Origin: Scylla paramamosain
Lineage: Eukaryota; Arthropoda; Malacostraca; Decapoda; Portunidae
Reading direction: 5' to 3'
Length of the DNA: 64,000 nucleotides
Assembly: GCF_035594125.1 (NCBI RefSeq)
Contig: NW_026973700.1
Location: 296,001-360,000 of the forward strand
In this document: in pieces, positions 47,606 to 60,164 of the stretch
Position numbering within the stretch: the first letter of the stretch is position 1
How the letters are laid out: each line of letters starts with the position of its first letter
Notes under the pieces: generated by a model
Database searches by the model: none
The model's input: only the letters and a program-made list of their open reading frames with translations
What the model was told of the DNA's origin: nothing
Translations under genes and position numbers: made by a program

Positions 47606-48552
47606 GTTTTCATGATGTTTATAGATAAGTTTGATAAGTTTTTGTTTCATATTTCCAAGTTGGATGTAGTTCTTAAACAGTTTTTATGTAGTTTTCATGA
47701 TTTTTATGGGTAAGTTTTATTTTCATATTTCAAAGATACACGTATATCTATTTTATTTTTTTAAATGTTGGTAATGGTACTCAGACTCTTTACGTCCCTC
47801 CATCATCACCAGTTTACTTGTTTTCTCCCTCGCTTCTCCACTCGTTGGCATTTTCTCCTCCTCCCTCACTGTTTACTTGTTCTCTTCCTCCACCCTTCGC
47901 TCGTTCCTCGTTTTGCACCCTCCCACTCCTTTATGTACTTCTCTATCTTCCCTCTTGCCTCTTCTCAAGTTAATTTGTTCCTGCATCAGTAGTGAGATTT
48001 TAAAATATTTGGTAGTATTCCCAGTATCACGTGAACATTGATAATTTTTCCAATAGGTTTACAATTATTACCCTTCATCTTCTTTCCATCCTGCCCCCTG
48101 CCACCTTCCCTGCCTCCACCCGTGCCTCCTTCCTCAGACTCTACCCCCTGCTGGCCTCTGTTACTTCTTGCTGCTTTCCTCTCTCCTTCCTCCTCCTCCA
48201 CTGTTCTTTCTTTGCCTGTCAGTTCGTTTCTTGCAGCATTCCACCGTTTTCCTTCTCCCTCCCTCCGCTCTAAACGTCAAGATGATAAATTTCGTTCTCT
48301 TGTTCGTTTGCTGTCTCCTTTCTACCACTTCTCTCTCTCCTTTCCTCCCTCCCTCTTCAGAGATTTATTTCCTTCACTGGTGGATGGAGAGTTGTGCATC
48401 GTGGAAGGAGGAGAGGCTGGGGAGGGGAGTAAGGGAATGTTAGATGGCTAAGTTAGATGTACTGGGCTTCATTATCGCTTCTTTTCATGGTAATTTGGTG
48501 GTATTAGCTGGTATTACTACTACTACTACTACTACTAATAATAATAATAATA

Positions 48553-48608
<56 letters not shown>

Positions 48609-49606
48609 AGGATACAAGCTCTTCAAGGGTCATTCGGTCCCTCGTTTCCCCCCTGATTCATGTGTTTCCTCCTTTACTCGTTAACTAGTTACTTTCTTTT
48701 CTCCACGCCTCCATCCCCATCCTCCTCTTCTACTTCCTTACTTTCTCTCCTCGTCCCTCCACCTCCTCGTCCCCCTCCTCGTTTCCCTCCCTCCCTCCCT
48801 TCCTCCTAGAATTGCCTCCCAACTATTTCGGAATTAATCGTAAATCGTCCTTCTGGTGATTCATGGTTTAAAATATTACAATTAACGTGATGCTTGTTAA
48901 TGTTAAAACTTCCTTGAATACTGGCAATATACGCGACGTACGTCTCGCTGATATGTTTTTCATCATCCTCTTCGCGCTTCCAACTTCTGCCCTGAATGTT
49001 TCTCTTTCCCTTTCCCTCTTTTCTTTCTTTAACTAACCCTCTGTTATGATCCCCACCTTTGCGCCTTCCTTTTTTTTTTTTTTTTCATCCGCCGCCACCT
49101 TCTCTGTCTGTCCGTCTGTCTGTCTGTGCCTCGCCCCTTTCTGTTTATCTTTATCTCTTGTCTGTCTTTCTTTCTCTGTCAGCGTCTGCCTCTCGTCGAT
49201 TCCCTTTCAATTTTCTGTTATCGCTTACTCGTGCGTGTGATAAATTATACAGATCTTTGTAATTTCTTTTCACTTCCAAAAGCTGCTAGTATATTTACTC
49301 CATTGCTGCCTCAGTGCAAGTTTTCAAGTCCTTGAAATAATTAGGCAGTCAGTTATTTGTTATTGACGAGGATTACGGAACAACAACAATAACGAATGAA
49401 CGCTTTTAGATGGTTGTGATACGTATACCACCTGTTTACCAAATATAATAATAAGAGCTTCAACTCTTGCGATCCTTATTCAAACATTTGCTATAGTTCT
49501 TGTTAACACAGAAAATTAAGCAATAGATTACACAAATTTCTTTGGTTTGTAACAGGAAACCGGAACAAGGAGACATGAAAGTTGGCAGTGCGTGTGGCTG
49601 TGGTGA

Positions 49607-49639
<33 letters not shown>

Positions 49640-51341
49640 TGTGGCGTGGCTAGCGGGTTTCTGCAGTATCCCTCTCCTTCCCGTTTTCTGTTCTTCCCCT
49701 TTCTCTTCTTCCGCCTAGTGTACTGCTACTCGCTCTTGTACGGTGACTTTTTTTTTCCTTCGTTGCAATATTTTGTCGTCTGTTTTCTCTTTTCTTTTCT
49801 TCTCGTGCTTTTTATTCACATTATTATTTCTTATCCTATTTTGTTTATTTTGTGTGTTTGTACGTGTGTATTTTCCTCTTCCACATTTTATTTGGATTTT
49901 CTTAATTTTTCTCGTATTTTTCTATTCTTCTTTGTATCACACACACACACACACGCCGCGTAGTGTAGTGGTTGTTAGCACGCTCGGCTCACAACCAAGA
50001 AGGCCTGGGTTCGAATCCCGGGAGCGACGAGGCAAATGGGCGAGCCTCTTAATGTGTAGTCCCTGTTCACCTAGCAGCAAGTAGGTACGGGATGTAACCC
50101 GAGGGGTTGTGACCTCGCTGTTTTATTATTAAATAGTTTGCATATTTATTTATCTACATATATTATTTGCATATTTATTTATCTACATATATTATTTTTA
50201 TTTTATTATTATTATTATTATTTATTTTATTTTATTTATTTATTTATTTTGTGTGTGTGTGTGTCGGGGATGAGTTTTACAGCTCTCATCGCAAGTTGTA
50301 TTAAAATTCAATAGCCACATTTGCTCGCTCGTGTATATATTGTTTAGTGTTATCAGCGGTTCTTAAGAAACAGGATTTTAAGAGATTATAAACTTTACGT
50401 GATATTAAGTTTTGTTTGGTTAACACTTGATGCGCTTCATCCTTCTCTCGCTCCTTGTTCGTGTTTCATTCTCTTTCCTCGTGTAAACTGCTGTCCTGGT
50501 TCGTTTGTTCCCTTCTTTTATGCACTTCAACCATCCAGCCACAATTTCTCGGTTGCCTCTGCACTTGTGTTGTTGTCTTTTCATCTTGTATTCTAAGGCA
50601 ATGGAACAGTCCGTTGATTTCTGTTGCTATTTTTAAATTCTTGCACTATATACATTTTTCATAGATTTTCCTGGAAACCATGATTTTAAGACCAATTGGA
50701 AAGTGGGTGAGTGTTCGAAAGCACACACAAAAGTTTCTAATTTCACCGTAAGTCACTGGAGGCAGACTTTAGAGATTCAGTAAATCTTTGTTAATGTTGC
50801 TTTCTCCCCCTTTACAGATTGCCTGTTCATCTTTCCATTCCTCAACGCTTTGTTATTCTCGTCTTCCGCTTTTATTCCTGCTTCACTTCTAGTTTCAAGA
50901 GACTCGGTTTGTGAGTCGTATGCTTGCGTGTGTTGCAGTGGTGAGAGGAAATGTGTGTGTGTGTGTGTGTGTGTGTGTTCTGGCTAGTGGACAGAAGACT
51001 TGTGTGTGGTGGGGTGGGGACAGTATTTAGTGAAGGAATGTGGTTGTGTGTGTGTGTGTGTGTGTGTGTGTTAGGGGGTGGGAAGGGTGGTGGGTGACGG
51101 GGAGCGCGTCGTTGCAGTCTTAACATTTTCTCTCGTTATCCACGTCCTCTTTGTCAGCCTCCACCTTTTCTTGTCCCTGAGTTTTCTGCTTCCTTTTCTG
51201 CATGAACTTACACATATCGTCATCTCCTTTTACTTCTTCATCCTTTTGCTTATCAGTCGTGATGGTCCTCGTCCAGCTCCTCGCCACCTCACCACACGCC
51301 ACCACCGTCCCTGTTGATGCTGCCGTCAACTTTATTGGTGA
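47110..51341 (+). CDS. candidate multi-exon gene, weak
   Basis: Three splice-bounded segments on the plus strand: a pyrimidine-rich leader ending GTTCAG|GTGAGT at 47513, a 47-bp exon 49556-49602 (TTTGTAACAG acceptor, TGTG|GTGAGC donor) starting an ATG frame at 49574, and 51118-51341 (GTTGCAG acceptor, ATTG|GTGAGC donor). Joining the last two gives MKVGSACGC followed by a long hydrophobic stretch, ending at TGA near 51317. Alternatively an ATG at 51260 opens MVLVQLLATSPHATTVPVDA, which looks like a signal peptide ending at the donor. Which frame is used, and whether the segments belong together, cannot be settled; pyrimidine-rich DNA readily gives hydrophobic frames. Confidence 0.25.
47566..47602. 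repeat. (GT)n microsatellite
   Basis: About 18 GT units. Confidence 0.93.
48515..48607. repeat. (ACT)n/(TTA)n trinucleotide array
   Basis: ACT repeats passing through AAT into about 22 TTA units. Confidence 0.93.
49607..49638. repeat. (GGC)n/(GAC)n trinucleotide repeat
   Basis: Seven GGC units followed by GAC units, directly after the candidate donor at 49603; encodes poly-Arg if read through. Confidence 0.9.
49953..50125 (+). mobile_element. tRNA-derived SINE
   Basis: The tRNA-like head has an A box TAGTGTAGTGG (49961-49971), an anticodon-arm-like segment and a B box GGTTCGAATCC (50008-50018). A body with GTTCACCTAGCAGCAAGTAG follows, then GGGGTTGTGACCTCGCTGT. The acceptor stem pairs poorly and non-tRNA sequence follows, so this is a SINE rather than a functional tRNA gene. 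An (AT)-rich tail follows to 50260. Confidence 0.75.
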
Positions 51342-51455
51342 GCCTTGCGTCCCAAAGTTTTTTTTTTTCCCCTCTTTTTTCTCCTGTATTCCTCACCGCT
51401 CGTTTAGGCTGTCGTCTTTCGCTTCCCCTTTCTCTTTCTTTTCACCACATTTTCA

Positions 51456-51508
<53 letters not shown>

Positions 51509-51914
51509 TTGGAATAAATTATCTAAAAATATCGTTTATTTACGTGATTTTTTTTCCTCATGCTTTTCTTGTCCCCATTTCCTTTCTCTCAGCTTCCATT
51601 TATTTTTCTTGAATAAATTCTAAAGCGTTAAAGCAAGAGAGCAAGATACCGAGAGAACAATATCTGCGTGTAATGTTCACCACCACGGTCTTGGAGATCG
51701 CGTGTTAGACCAAAGCGAGCTATATATGTATACACCTCAGGGAAAGCGTAGAGTTCATTGCATCCTGATCAGTGAGTAAGCCTGGGAATTTTCTTAAACC
51801 ACTCATCTAATCCTGTTTTTCATGTAGGAGGGGGGTGAAGGAGAATATATCTGCTCCCTCTTCATGATCGCCTCTATATGTATGCTCAGGGAGATCAGTA
51901 ACTTCTCGCTAGAA

Positions 51915-51938
51915 ATAAACTACTACTACATTAGAAAT

Positions 51939-51976
<38 letters not shown>

Positions 51977-52215
51977 TTACACTAGAAATAAACTACTACT
52001 ACTACTACTACTACATTAGAAATAAACTACTACTACTTCATTAGAAATTGCTGCTGCTACTACTACTACTACTAGAAATTGCTACTACTACTACTAGTAC
52101 TACTACATTAGAAATTAACTACTACTACTTCATTAGAAATTGCTGTTGCTGCTGCTACTACTACTAGAAATTGGTGCTACAACTACTATTACTACTACTA
52201 CTACTACTACACTAT
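51915..52215. repeat. compound (CTA)n array with spaced phrase
   Basis: CTACTACTA runs are separated by the recurring phrase CATTAGAAATAAACTACTAC or TAGAAATTGCTG, about nine times. Confidence 0.9.
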
Positions 52216-52487
52216 AAATAACAAGGAAAAACTGCAACAGCACTAAGAATAACTAATTTCAACATGGAAAATAACAATATAAACAACAACAAAAACAAAA
52301 ATCAAAATCATTCACAAAAACTATAACCTCAGCAACAAGAGCAACAACGACGGAATAATTGAAAAGGTTATGGAAACATCAACAAAAACAACACTGGCAT
52401 CGTTATCGCTTCTCGCTGTCAGCTCATCGCTCACATTTACGCCATCATCCTCGTAAAAGATGACGAACGACCTCCATTTTTTTATTT

Positions 52488-52489
<2 letters not shown>

Positions 52490-52561
<72 letters not shown>
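52490..52561. repeat. (GA)n microsatellite
   Basis: About 36 GA units. Confidence 0.95.
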
Positions 52562-52566
<5 letters not shown>

Positions 52567-52849
52567 CCACAGATTGAGACAAGGGGTGAGAAATTCTGAA
52601 ATGCTTCAGGGTACAAGTTCTACGAGATGTAACTATTATTGTATCACACTGTCAAATATGTAAAGTTTTGGTGTAGAATACTTGAACGCAAAATATCCCT
52701 GCACATTGTTAAAGTAGAAGTTTCCAGTTGCCAGTCACGACCCACCTGAAAGGGTACGGTGCATCTTTAAATATGATGAATTGAAAGTATATCAGTCGTT
52801 ACTGCTTCCTGGCATTTTGATGTGAGATGAATGTCTCAGTCTTCCATCA

Positions 52850-52852
<3 letters not shown>

Positions 52853-52937
<85 letters not shown>
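52853..52937. repeat. (CT)n microsatellite
   Basis: About 42 CT units. Confidence 0.95.
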
Positions 52938-52940
<3 letters not shown>

Positions 52941-53619
52941 GGATTCATCAGTAGTTTATTATACGTACCTTTTTTCGTCAGATTGTGTTTTTCCGTAATC
53001 CTGCAGAACCAAAATAGAAAAAAAAAAAAAACTTATAACGATATAGTTTTGGAATATCTTTAGAGAAGATCAACCAAAAAGTTAATATTGACATTGCAAA
53101 CTTTGGCTGCAGAGTGGTGGTCAGATAAGTAAAGTTTAATCGAACCTTTCCATCCCTTGACAAAAATTTCTCAGACGGTTAAAACTCAAAGGCTGGCTAT
53201 TTCTGCCTCACACCAACGAATTTATTCCTCAGATAAAACGAACACGTTTTCCTTGTAAGATGACAGTGAGTTACACATAAGGAACAGACATTCTCTCTCT
53301 CCATCAATAATTTGTCTCATCAGTAATACATAGCTCAGATGATGCATAGTCTTTAATTATCCATGTAGCTCGGACCCTGCGTAGTTCTTAATTAGTCATA
53401 TATAGGTCTCAGGACATGTTGTGAGTTGCTAAAGAACAGTTGTTTTCTAGGGATTCACTAGTTAAAGCAGCTACGATGTTTTCCTTTGACTTTTTTTTCT
53501 CTTGTAATATCTGATTAACATTCAGTGAGAGACATTACTCTCCCTTCTTGACAGTTCAAACCAAAAAATATATATAAATAAATAAATAAATAAATTTCTT
53601 GGATAGGATATTAGTTTAA

Positions 53620-53745
53620 TTTCTAACTGCATGTGTAGTCCAGAAGGAAAGTGGAAAAATATATTCTTAATGATCAATCGGAGTCTCAGTTTCTTTATAC
53701 TTCTAAGCTGGTTCCTCTAAAGAGATAGGATGGTGTACAGTGCTG
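53620..53745 (+). repeat. dispersed repeat copy 1
   Basis: TAGTCCAGAAGGAAAGTGG...GGAGTCTCAGTTTCTTTA...AAAGAGATAGGATG is related to 55600-55735. Confidence 0.6.
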
Positions 53746-53877
53746 GAGTCCCCCTACCTGATGGTTCCAGTGGTGAAATGCATGAAATTAGGGAAGGAAA
53801 TTACTTTTGGGGGACTTGTTATTGCTGTCCTTGATGTTCAAGTTTATTTTTTATATTTATAAATTGTAAATAAACTC

Positions 53878-53885
53878 ATCATCAC

Positions 53886-53930
<45 letters not shown>

Positions 53931-53990
53931 TATCATCATTTTCATCATTATCATCATTATCATCATCATCATCATCATTATCATCAATGA
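53878..53990. repeat. (CAT)n trinucleotide array
   Basis: About 36 ATC/ATT triplets. Confidence 0.94.
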
Positions 53991-53999
53991 TATCTTTAT

Positions 54000-55595
54000 C
54001 TCCATTGTTAGATGTGAACCGGATATCAGGGATCTGAGTGGGATTCAGAGTAAGAATGTGACAACCGATTTCCTTCTCGATCCTTCCTTTTTCGGCTGGT
54101 TGAATATAAATAACATCAAAGTAGGTAACATCAAAAAGAAGGAATCGATAACTTGGACGACGGCACTCCCATACATTTTAGGTCCCTGTAAAAGGAGTTA
54201 ATATCTGCGACTTTCCTCTGACAAAGTAATAATTCTATCCACTAATATCCCTTCATGGCCGTTCTGTATACATATTGCCAATGGCATTTCATTCAAGTAA
54301 CAGCCTCTGGAGTATTTCTATGGATATGTTATCAAAACTACACATACTAATGGATCATCAGCATGCATTAGTTGCTAATGCGTGTGGTGGTGAGGGAGTT
54401 TATAAACGGATCTCGTTGATTTCCCATTATACATGGTGGACATGAGAAATAAGCTTTCATCTGTCAATGTCTTACCTTGCATGCATCATGTTTACAAATA
54501 TCCTTAGGGTAAAGGCCTTTACTCTTTAAGGTGTCATACATATGACCCCGTTCTTACGATGCATTAAGATTGATCGATCAATCAATCTATCTATCTTTGT
54601 AGATCGTCTGGTGAATGAAGTACATCCAGACACACTTACTGAACCACTTTGCTTAATAAACATCACTGCCTCGGCCCCAGAGTAGGCTTGGAACATGGAG
54701 TAAACGTATAAAAGGACTCTTTGGTGTTCCTTCCTTGATAAAATATTGTTTGCTACGAAATACACGAATGCACAGTTTCTCTCTTCTGTGTGCTGTGTAG
54801 GTATATGTGAGGAAAAGAGTTTTAAGAAAACTTTTCTTATGGGCACCCACACTCTGAGGAACAGGATATCAAATATACAAGGAGAGACCCGGCTATGTAC
54901 TGTACGTTGAAAGAACGAAGGATGGATAGACAAAGGTAGAAGAAGAAGCACCTGAATATGTAACTTTGTTATAGAAACGTTTAAGCTTATCGCTGCTAGT
55001 AATGTGTGTGTGTGTGTGTGTGTGTTTTCTATTCTTTATTCGGTCATTTGAGGACAATTTCGCATTTTTACTGTTATTTCTTGTGTATCTTCCCATTTTC
55101 ACATCGGTATTTATAACCGTACTTGATCTCCACGTTGCGCATCCATTGTTTAACTCTCCAAGAACGAAGTTGCTCCTGTAAAATACGAATTTCGTCAAGA
55201 AAAAAAAAAAAAAAATCTTCCCCTTGGCATGCATGGCAACATAGCTAAGTGAGGACAGGAATACAAGTGCTGGCTGTCCAACGTACATAAATCTGTACAC
55301 GCATAAGTTGATTCTTAGTAATTTTTGGTTTTAAGCTGATACGCGTGTCGTTTAATTTCTTTCTCAAGCCACGCCTTCAGTGTAACCACCTCCATGCACG
55401 CTCAGACTGGAGTGTGTCACAAGTGTGCGTGCATGGGTGCTGAATACAAACAATTCACTCACAAAGATTTAGTTCTCACAGCTTAACCTGCTCTTCATTG
55501 GGCGGAAACACGCAGGTGAATTACTGTTCAACCACCACCAGTGTTATGTGTCGGGCCAGCGGGTGTGCCACAGAAATTACTGGGTTTCATTAATT
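54000..55595. other. no gene seen
   Basis: Non-coding sequence with a short GATCGATCAATCAATC tetranucleotide patch (54572) and a (GT)n at 55005-55025. Minus-strand frames of up to 141 residues show no recognisable domain. Confidence 0.45.
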
Positions 55596-55597
55596 TT

Positions 55598-55737
55598 CTT
55601 ACAGCGAGCGTAGTCCAAAAGGAAAGTGGCGAAAAAAAATGTTTCTCCCGAATAAAGGATCATCGAGCCTCAGGTTCTTTACGTTCAGACTAAGAGGTTG
55701 GCTCTGCCAAAGAGATGAAATGATGCGCCATGATCCA
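55598..55737 (+). repeat. dispersed repeat copy 2
   Basis: TAGTCCAAAAGGAAAGTGG...GAGCCTCAGGTTCTTTA...AAAGAGATGAAATG aligns with 53620-53745 at moderate identity, 2 kb apart in direct orientation. Confidence 0.6.
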
Positions 55738-56048
55738 AAAAAAAAATAAAAAATGTAGGTAATGACGTCAGATGGATGAAGCTCTGCCACAGAGGCTTTA
55801 ATTATTCAAAAGTAGATGAAACCTGGAAAGAACAGCTCCACAAAACGATATCACGAACATATGTTACTTTTTGCATTTTTTTTTTTTTTCTTAATGAAAT
55901 CATTTCCTCTAGCATACATGACTCAGGTTTAAAAGATGCATTAATTAAAAAAATAAATAAATAAATAAATAAATGAAAGTTTTTTTTTCGTCTTACATTG
56001 ATGTAAGTATTCATAACTTTACAAATGGTGCCTTTGTTACGGCGCGAT

Positions 56049-56172
<124 letters not shown>

Positions 56173-56854
56173 GGAGTGCTGTGAGTTTGCTTAGTGTGAA
56201 GCGAATTCGAAAGTACAGTGCCAGAATAGGTTGTATACATTAATACATTTGCATGCATATGTAGGAACAATAGTTATTAACTATTTTACACATACGTGAA
56301 ACAACAGTTTCAGTAAATCATACCACATATTAATAGACAAAAATAAATAAACGAAAACGGTTTTTGTAACGTGATGGGAAAATATTTCTTAGTTGTAATC
56401 TTAAGCCTAAGGTAATACTGGTTTTCCTGTATATTCCAAACATAAACTGTGTACACACAAAAACATTGTATTCATGACAGCTTCTTGACTTGTAACTGAA
56501 TGTTAGCTAAGGGTCATTCCAAGATAAGCTTGAATACGGTTTCCATTGGTCGTACACATTGCATTGTAACATGAAATAGATGCGGTATGATTTGCATATT
56601 TCAATGCACCACAACTTACAACACAGTGTTACTTTGAGTTGCTTAGTGCATCTCTAATCTGCTCACGATTGCTGCCAGTAAAGCATTAACAAAACATAAA
56701 AATAATGCGGTGTTCGAGTTAGGTTCGTTAACGATATTGATTAAAACATTGCTAGGATGTGGTGCTAGTATTCGTCTGCCGCTACAATACACAGCAACAG
56801 TGTACTGAGGAAGTACGCTGTGTAGATTATCGAACAAGCTTGAATAAACCGGCC

Positions 56855-56859
<5 letters not shown>

Positions 56860-56931
<72 letters not shown>
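56860..56931. repeat. (GA)n microsatellite
   Basis: About 36 GA units. Confidence 0.95.
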
Positions 56932-56933
<2 letters not shown>

Positions 56934-56939
56934 ATCCAT

Positions 56940-57110
56940 CAGTCAGCAATCGTGACGACCAAGTGTACACTTCTGTAGACTCGAGGTCTGGTCCGCCATG
57001 AATAATAAGTCATCAATCAACGATCGTAAGATGGTTCTTATCTTGACTACTAAGCGCACAGAATTATAGCCCCTCTCAATTCGATGTCTGGTTCCGCCAT
57101 GAATAATAAG
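56940..57110. repeat. diverged tandem duplication, period about 98 bp
   Basis: GTCTGGTCCGCCATGAATAA and GTCTGGTTCCGCCATGAATA recur about 98 bp apart; both copies are preceded by a CAATCGTGACGA/CGATCGTAAGA-type segment. Confidence 0.75.
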
Positions 57111-57139
57111 TCTGAATGGTTCAAGGTCGGGGTGTTTCA

Positions 57140-57634
57140 ATCAATAACGATGGCACTGTCCCAAAGCGTTAAAGGTGAGTAGACTAGCGCATTGGCTGAT
57201 TATTATTGCTCCTTCCCACTCTGGTAGGAAGGTTGTGATCGTAGAATTTGTTAACATTCACATCATCTATGTTTATTCAACTTTAGTATTCTGAGCTGGA
57301 GACAGGAATTGGACATATATTTCTCATGTTCTGTCCTGTTGTGATCTTGTTTTATTTTATCTCTCTTCCCGACCGTGTACATCTAGGCAAGAGAGGTAAA
57401 CATTGTAGTATTGAAATATCATTAGAACTAATCGGTGATAAGAAGAAGCTAGACATACTTGCACTTACGGATCACCATACAGGTTGTTCAGTGTTACGCA
57501 TGAAGGGGTGGCTGTTGCTCGTGGCAGGTGTTGAACTTAGTATGAAGACCATGGCTTTCAAGCTTTTACCTCGTGCCTGTTCTCCTTCCGCCCTATTGCA
57601 TTTGTTGCTGAATTATGAAGTGCCGGTATTGTCA

Positions 57635-57673
<39 letters not shown>

Positions 57674-57960
57674 GCTACCTACTGCTGCTACTGTCCTTAG
57701 TTTTTTTTTTTCTTTTCCGTATAAAGTGGATATCAATAAATTCCCGGAAACCAAGGAATGAATAAACACGGGAACATGGGATGGAGGAGGGTGAAACACA
57801 AGGGAAGGAGAAAGGGAAGGTGAAAAGTGAGAGCAACCTACTCGTAAATATGAGTGAAAATAGAAACATCCGCGAAACGAAAGCAGAACAAGGGAGAGGG
57901 CAGAGCAAAGAGGGACAAAAACAGCAGGAATAGAACAGAATACGAATAGCCTAGATACAG
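57140..57960. other. no gene seen
   Basis: A 124-residue plus frame at 57326 ends in poly-Tyr from a (TTA)n run and shows no domain. Nothing else supportable. Confidence 0.45.
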
Positions 57961-57963
57961 TGC

Positions 57964-57965
<2 letters not shown>

Positions 57966-58008
<43 letters not shown>

Positions 58009-58030
58009 GGGAGAGAGAGAGAGAGAGAGA
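57966..58030. repeat. (GA)n microsatellite
   Basis: About 30 GA units with two GG interruptions. Confidence 0.94.
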
Positions 58031-58141
58031 AAGTCATATAAAGACAAAGAGAAACCAAGACCGCCATGTTATTTTTGGCCAGAAGGTTTTCGGACACTAC
58101 CAGTCTTCGTAATTATGTTGCCAGGGTCATATTTCCACACG

Positions 58142-58146
<5 letters not shown>

Positions 58147-58218
<72 letters not shown>

Positions 58219-58237
58219 TCTGTGTGTGTGTGTGTGT

Positions 58238-58290
<53 letters not shown>

Positions 58291-58297
58291 TGTGTGT
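58147..58297. repeat. (CT)n joined to (GT)n microsatellite
   Basis: About 27 CT units followed by interrupted GT units. Confidence 0.95.
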
Positions 58298-58317
58298 CTC
58301 GTTTATGGTATTTTTTA

Positions 58318-58782
58318 ATAAGAACATAAGAACATGAATTAGGGAAGCTGCAAGAAGCCGCCAGGCTTACACGTGGCAGTCCCAGCTATTTCCACCTATC
58401 ATCCCCATCCTATATAAACCCGTCTAATCTTCTCTTAAAGCTCCCCAGTGTCCTATCACTAACAACATGATTATTGAGTCCGTTTCACTCATCTACCACT
58501 CTATTTGAGAACCAATTTCTTCCTATCTCTTTCCTAAACCTAAATTTTTCAACCTTAAACCCATTATTTCTTGTTCTATCCTGGTTGCTGATCCTAAGAA
58601 TTTTGCCTACATCCCCCTTGTTGTACCCCTTATACCACTTAAAGACTTCTATCAGGTCCCTTCTTAACCTACGTCTCTCTAAAGAATGTAAATTTAACAG
58701 CTTCAATCTCGCCTCGTAAGGAATATTCCTCATCCCCTGTATCCTTTTAGTCATTCTCCTTTGTATTGTAAGAGCGCTGCTG
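58318..58782 (-). mobile_element. CR1/Rex-like LINE 3' fragment
   Basis: The minus strand encodes KRIQGMRNIPYEARLKLLNL, HSLERRRLRRDLIEVFKWYK, RKEIGRNWFSNRVVDE, closely matching 18903-19364. It includes the GGGAAGCTGCAAGAAGCC 3' end. Truncated upstream at 58782. Confidence 0.85.
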
Positions 58783-58840
58783 GCCAAGGACAACAAAATG
58801 GGCGTCATAAAAAAAAGGCCTACTGAGGTGCAAGTCGTTT

Positions 58841-58857
58841 GTTGTGTGTGTGTGTGT

Positions 58858-58955
<98 letters not shown>
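58841..58955. repeat. (GT)n microsatellite
   Basis: About 56 GT units. Confidence 0.96.
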
Positions 58956-58959
58956 CTTC

Positions 58960-59910
58960 CTTCCTACAGTGACCAGTAACAAATTAATTGATTTTAACCT
59001 CCATCAGCCTATGATCTGGAGGGCGGTTGGAAAGGCAGCAAATAAAATTCAAGTTTCCTAATCTTTGTTTGTTTGTTTTTTTTTTCTGTTGATTACTTTA
59101 ACTCGTATGTCCAATTTCTGGCTTCTCATACATTAAGGAAAATTACATCAATTTCAGTTCATCAGTTTCAGTTATTTCCTTTTATGCTACAATGCCACAC
59201 ACTAATATAATATGTGTAACGTAGATATTCGTGCCAGTAGTATGTACTACTGTACATGCCATATTCATAATGGATGCATACAAACAGATTTATGCTTACA
59301 TTGGCTTTGGGTGTAGGGGGAGGGAGGGAAAAACTGATACGGAGTTGAGAGGAATCCTCCCCAATGAGCAAACGTGGAATTAAAAAAAAAGAAAAAAAAA
59401 CACTAAGAAAAACGTAAAACAATTGGAACAACAACGTTTGGTGAGGTAACACAAAGGTGTTAACTTTTTCGGTAAACACTCATCAGGAAATACATTCCAC
59501 ACTTTGGTTAAACTAAGGATAAGTGTCTAAAAATTGGCTTGTTGAACAGAAGTTTCGCTGAGAAATGCACACATAGAATCGTAAACTACGACGTACTTGG
59601 CGCAGAATTTTCCCAGAAAATTTTGCTCCTCATTATCGACAATCTTGAAAAGAAAGAAAAAACATGGTTAATACACCAAACATTCGTCGATAATGAAGCT
59701 ACAAATTCATAATAGGCACGGAATAAGAATGTTTGGTAAACAAAACGATTTAAAATTTAAGCTTCTGATCAGATAGAACAAACAACATCGAAACTACGAT
59801 ACTCAAACGAAAGAAAAACATTTATGGCAGTCTTATCACTGAAATATGGTTTTGAATTTCTCGAAAGTTTCCTTAGATGTGCATGAACCTAGGAAAGGTT
59901 GGGAACCGCA
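58960..59910. other. no gene seen
   Basis: AT-rich non-coding sequence; no feature supported. Confidence 0.5.
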
Positions 59911-59914
59911 GGTG

Positions 59915-60112
59915 TAGTGTAGTGTAGTGTACTGTAAGGTGTTGTGTAGAGTAGTGTATTGTAATGTGTTGTGTAGTGTAGTACAGTGTAGTGCATTGTA
60001 ATGTGTTTTGTAGTGTAGTATAGTGTAGTGCATTGTAATGTGTTGTGTAGTGTAGTGTATTGTAATGTGTAATGTAGTGTAGTGTAGATGTAGTGTGTGT
60101 AGTATAGCATGG
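59915..60112. repeat. GTGTA-type pentanucleotide array with ~50-bp higher order
   Basis: GTGTA/GTGTT units with a recurring ATTGTAATGTGTTGTGTAGT phrase about every 50 bp. Confidence 0.85.
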
Positions 60113-60164
60113 ATTTGTTACTGCCTTGAATATGGTACAATTTCATCTTAAATATTAAATATTT

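Noticed and set aside
49953..50032. Functional tRNA gene
   Set aside because: Acceptor stem mispairs, no terminator, and a SINE body follows the B box.
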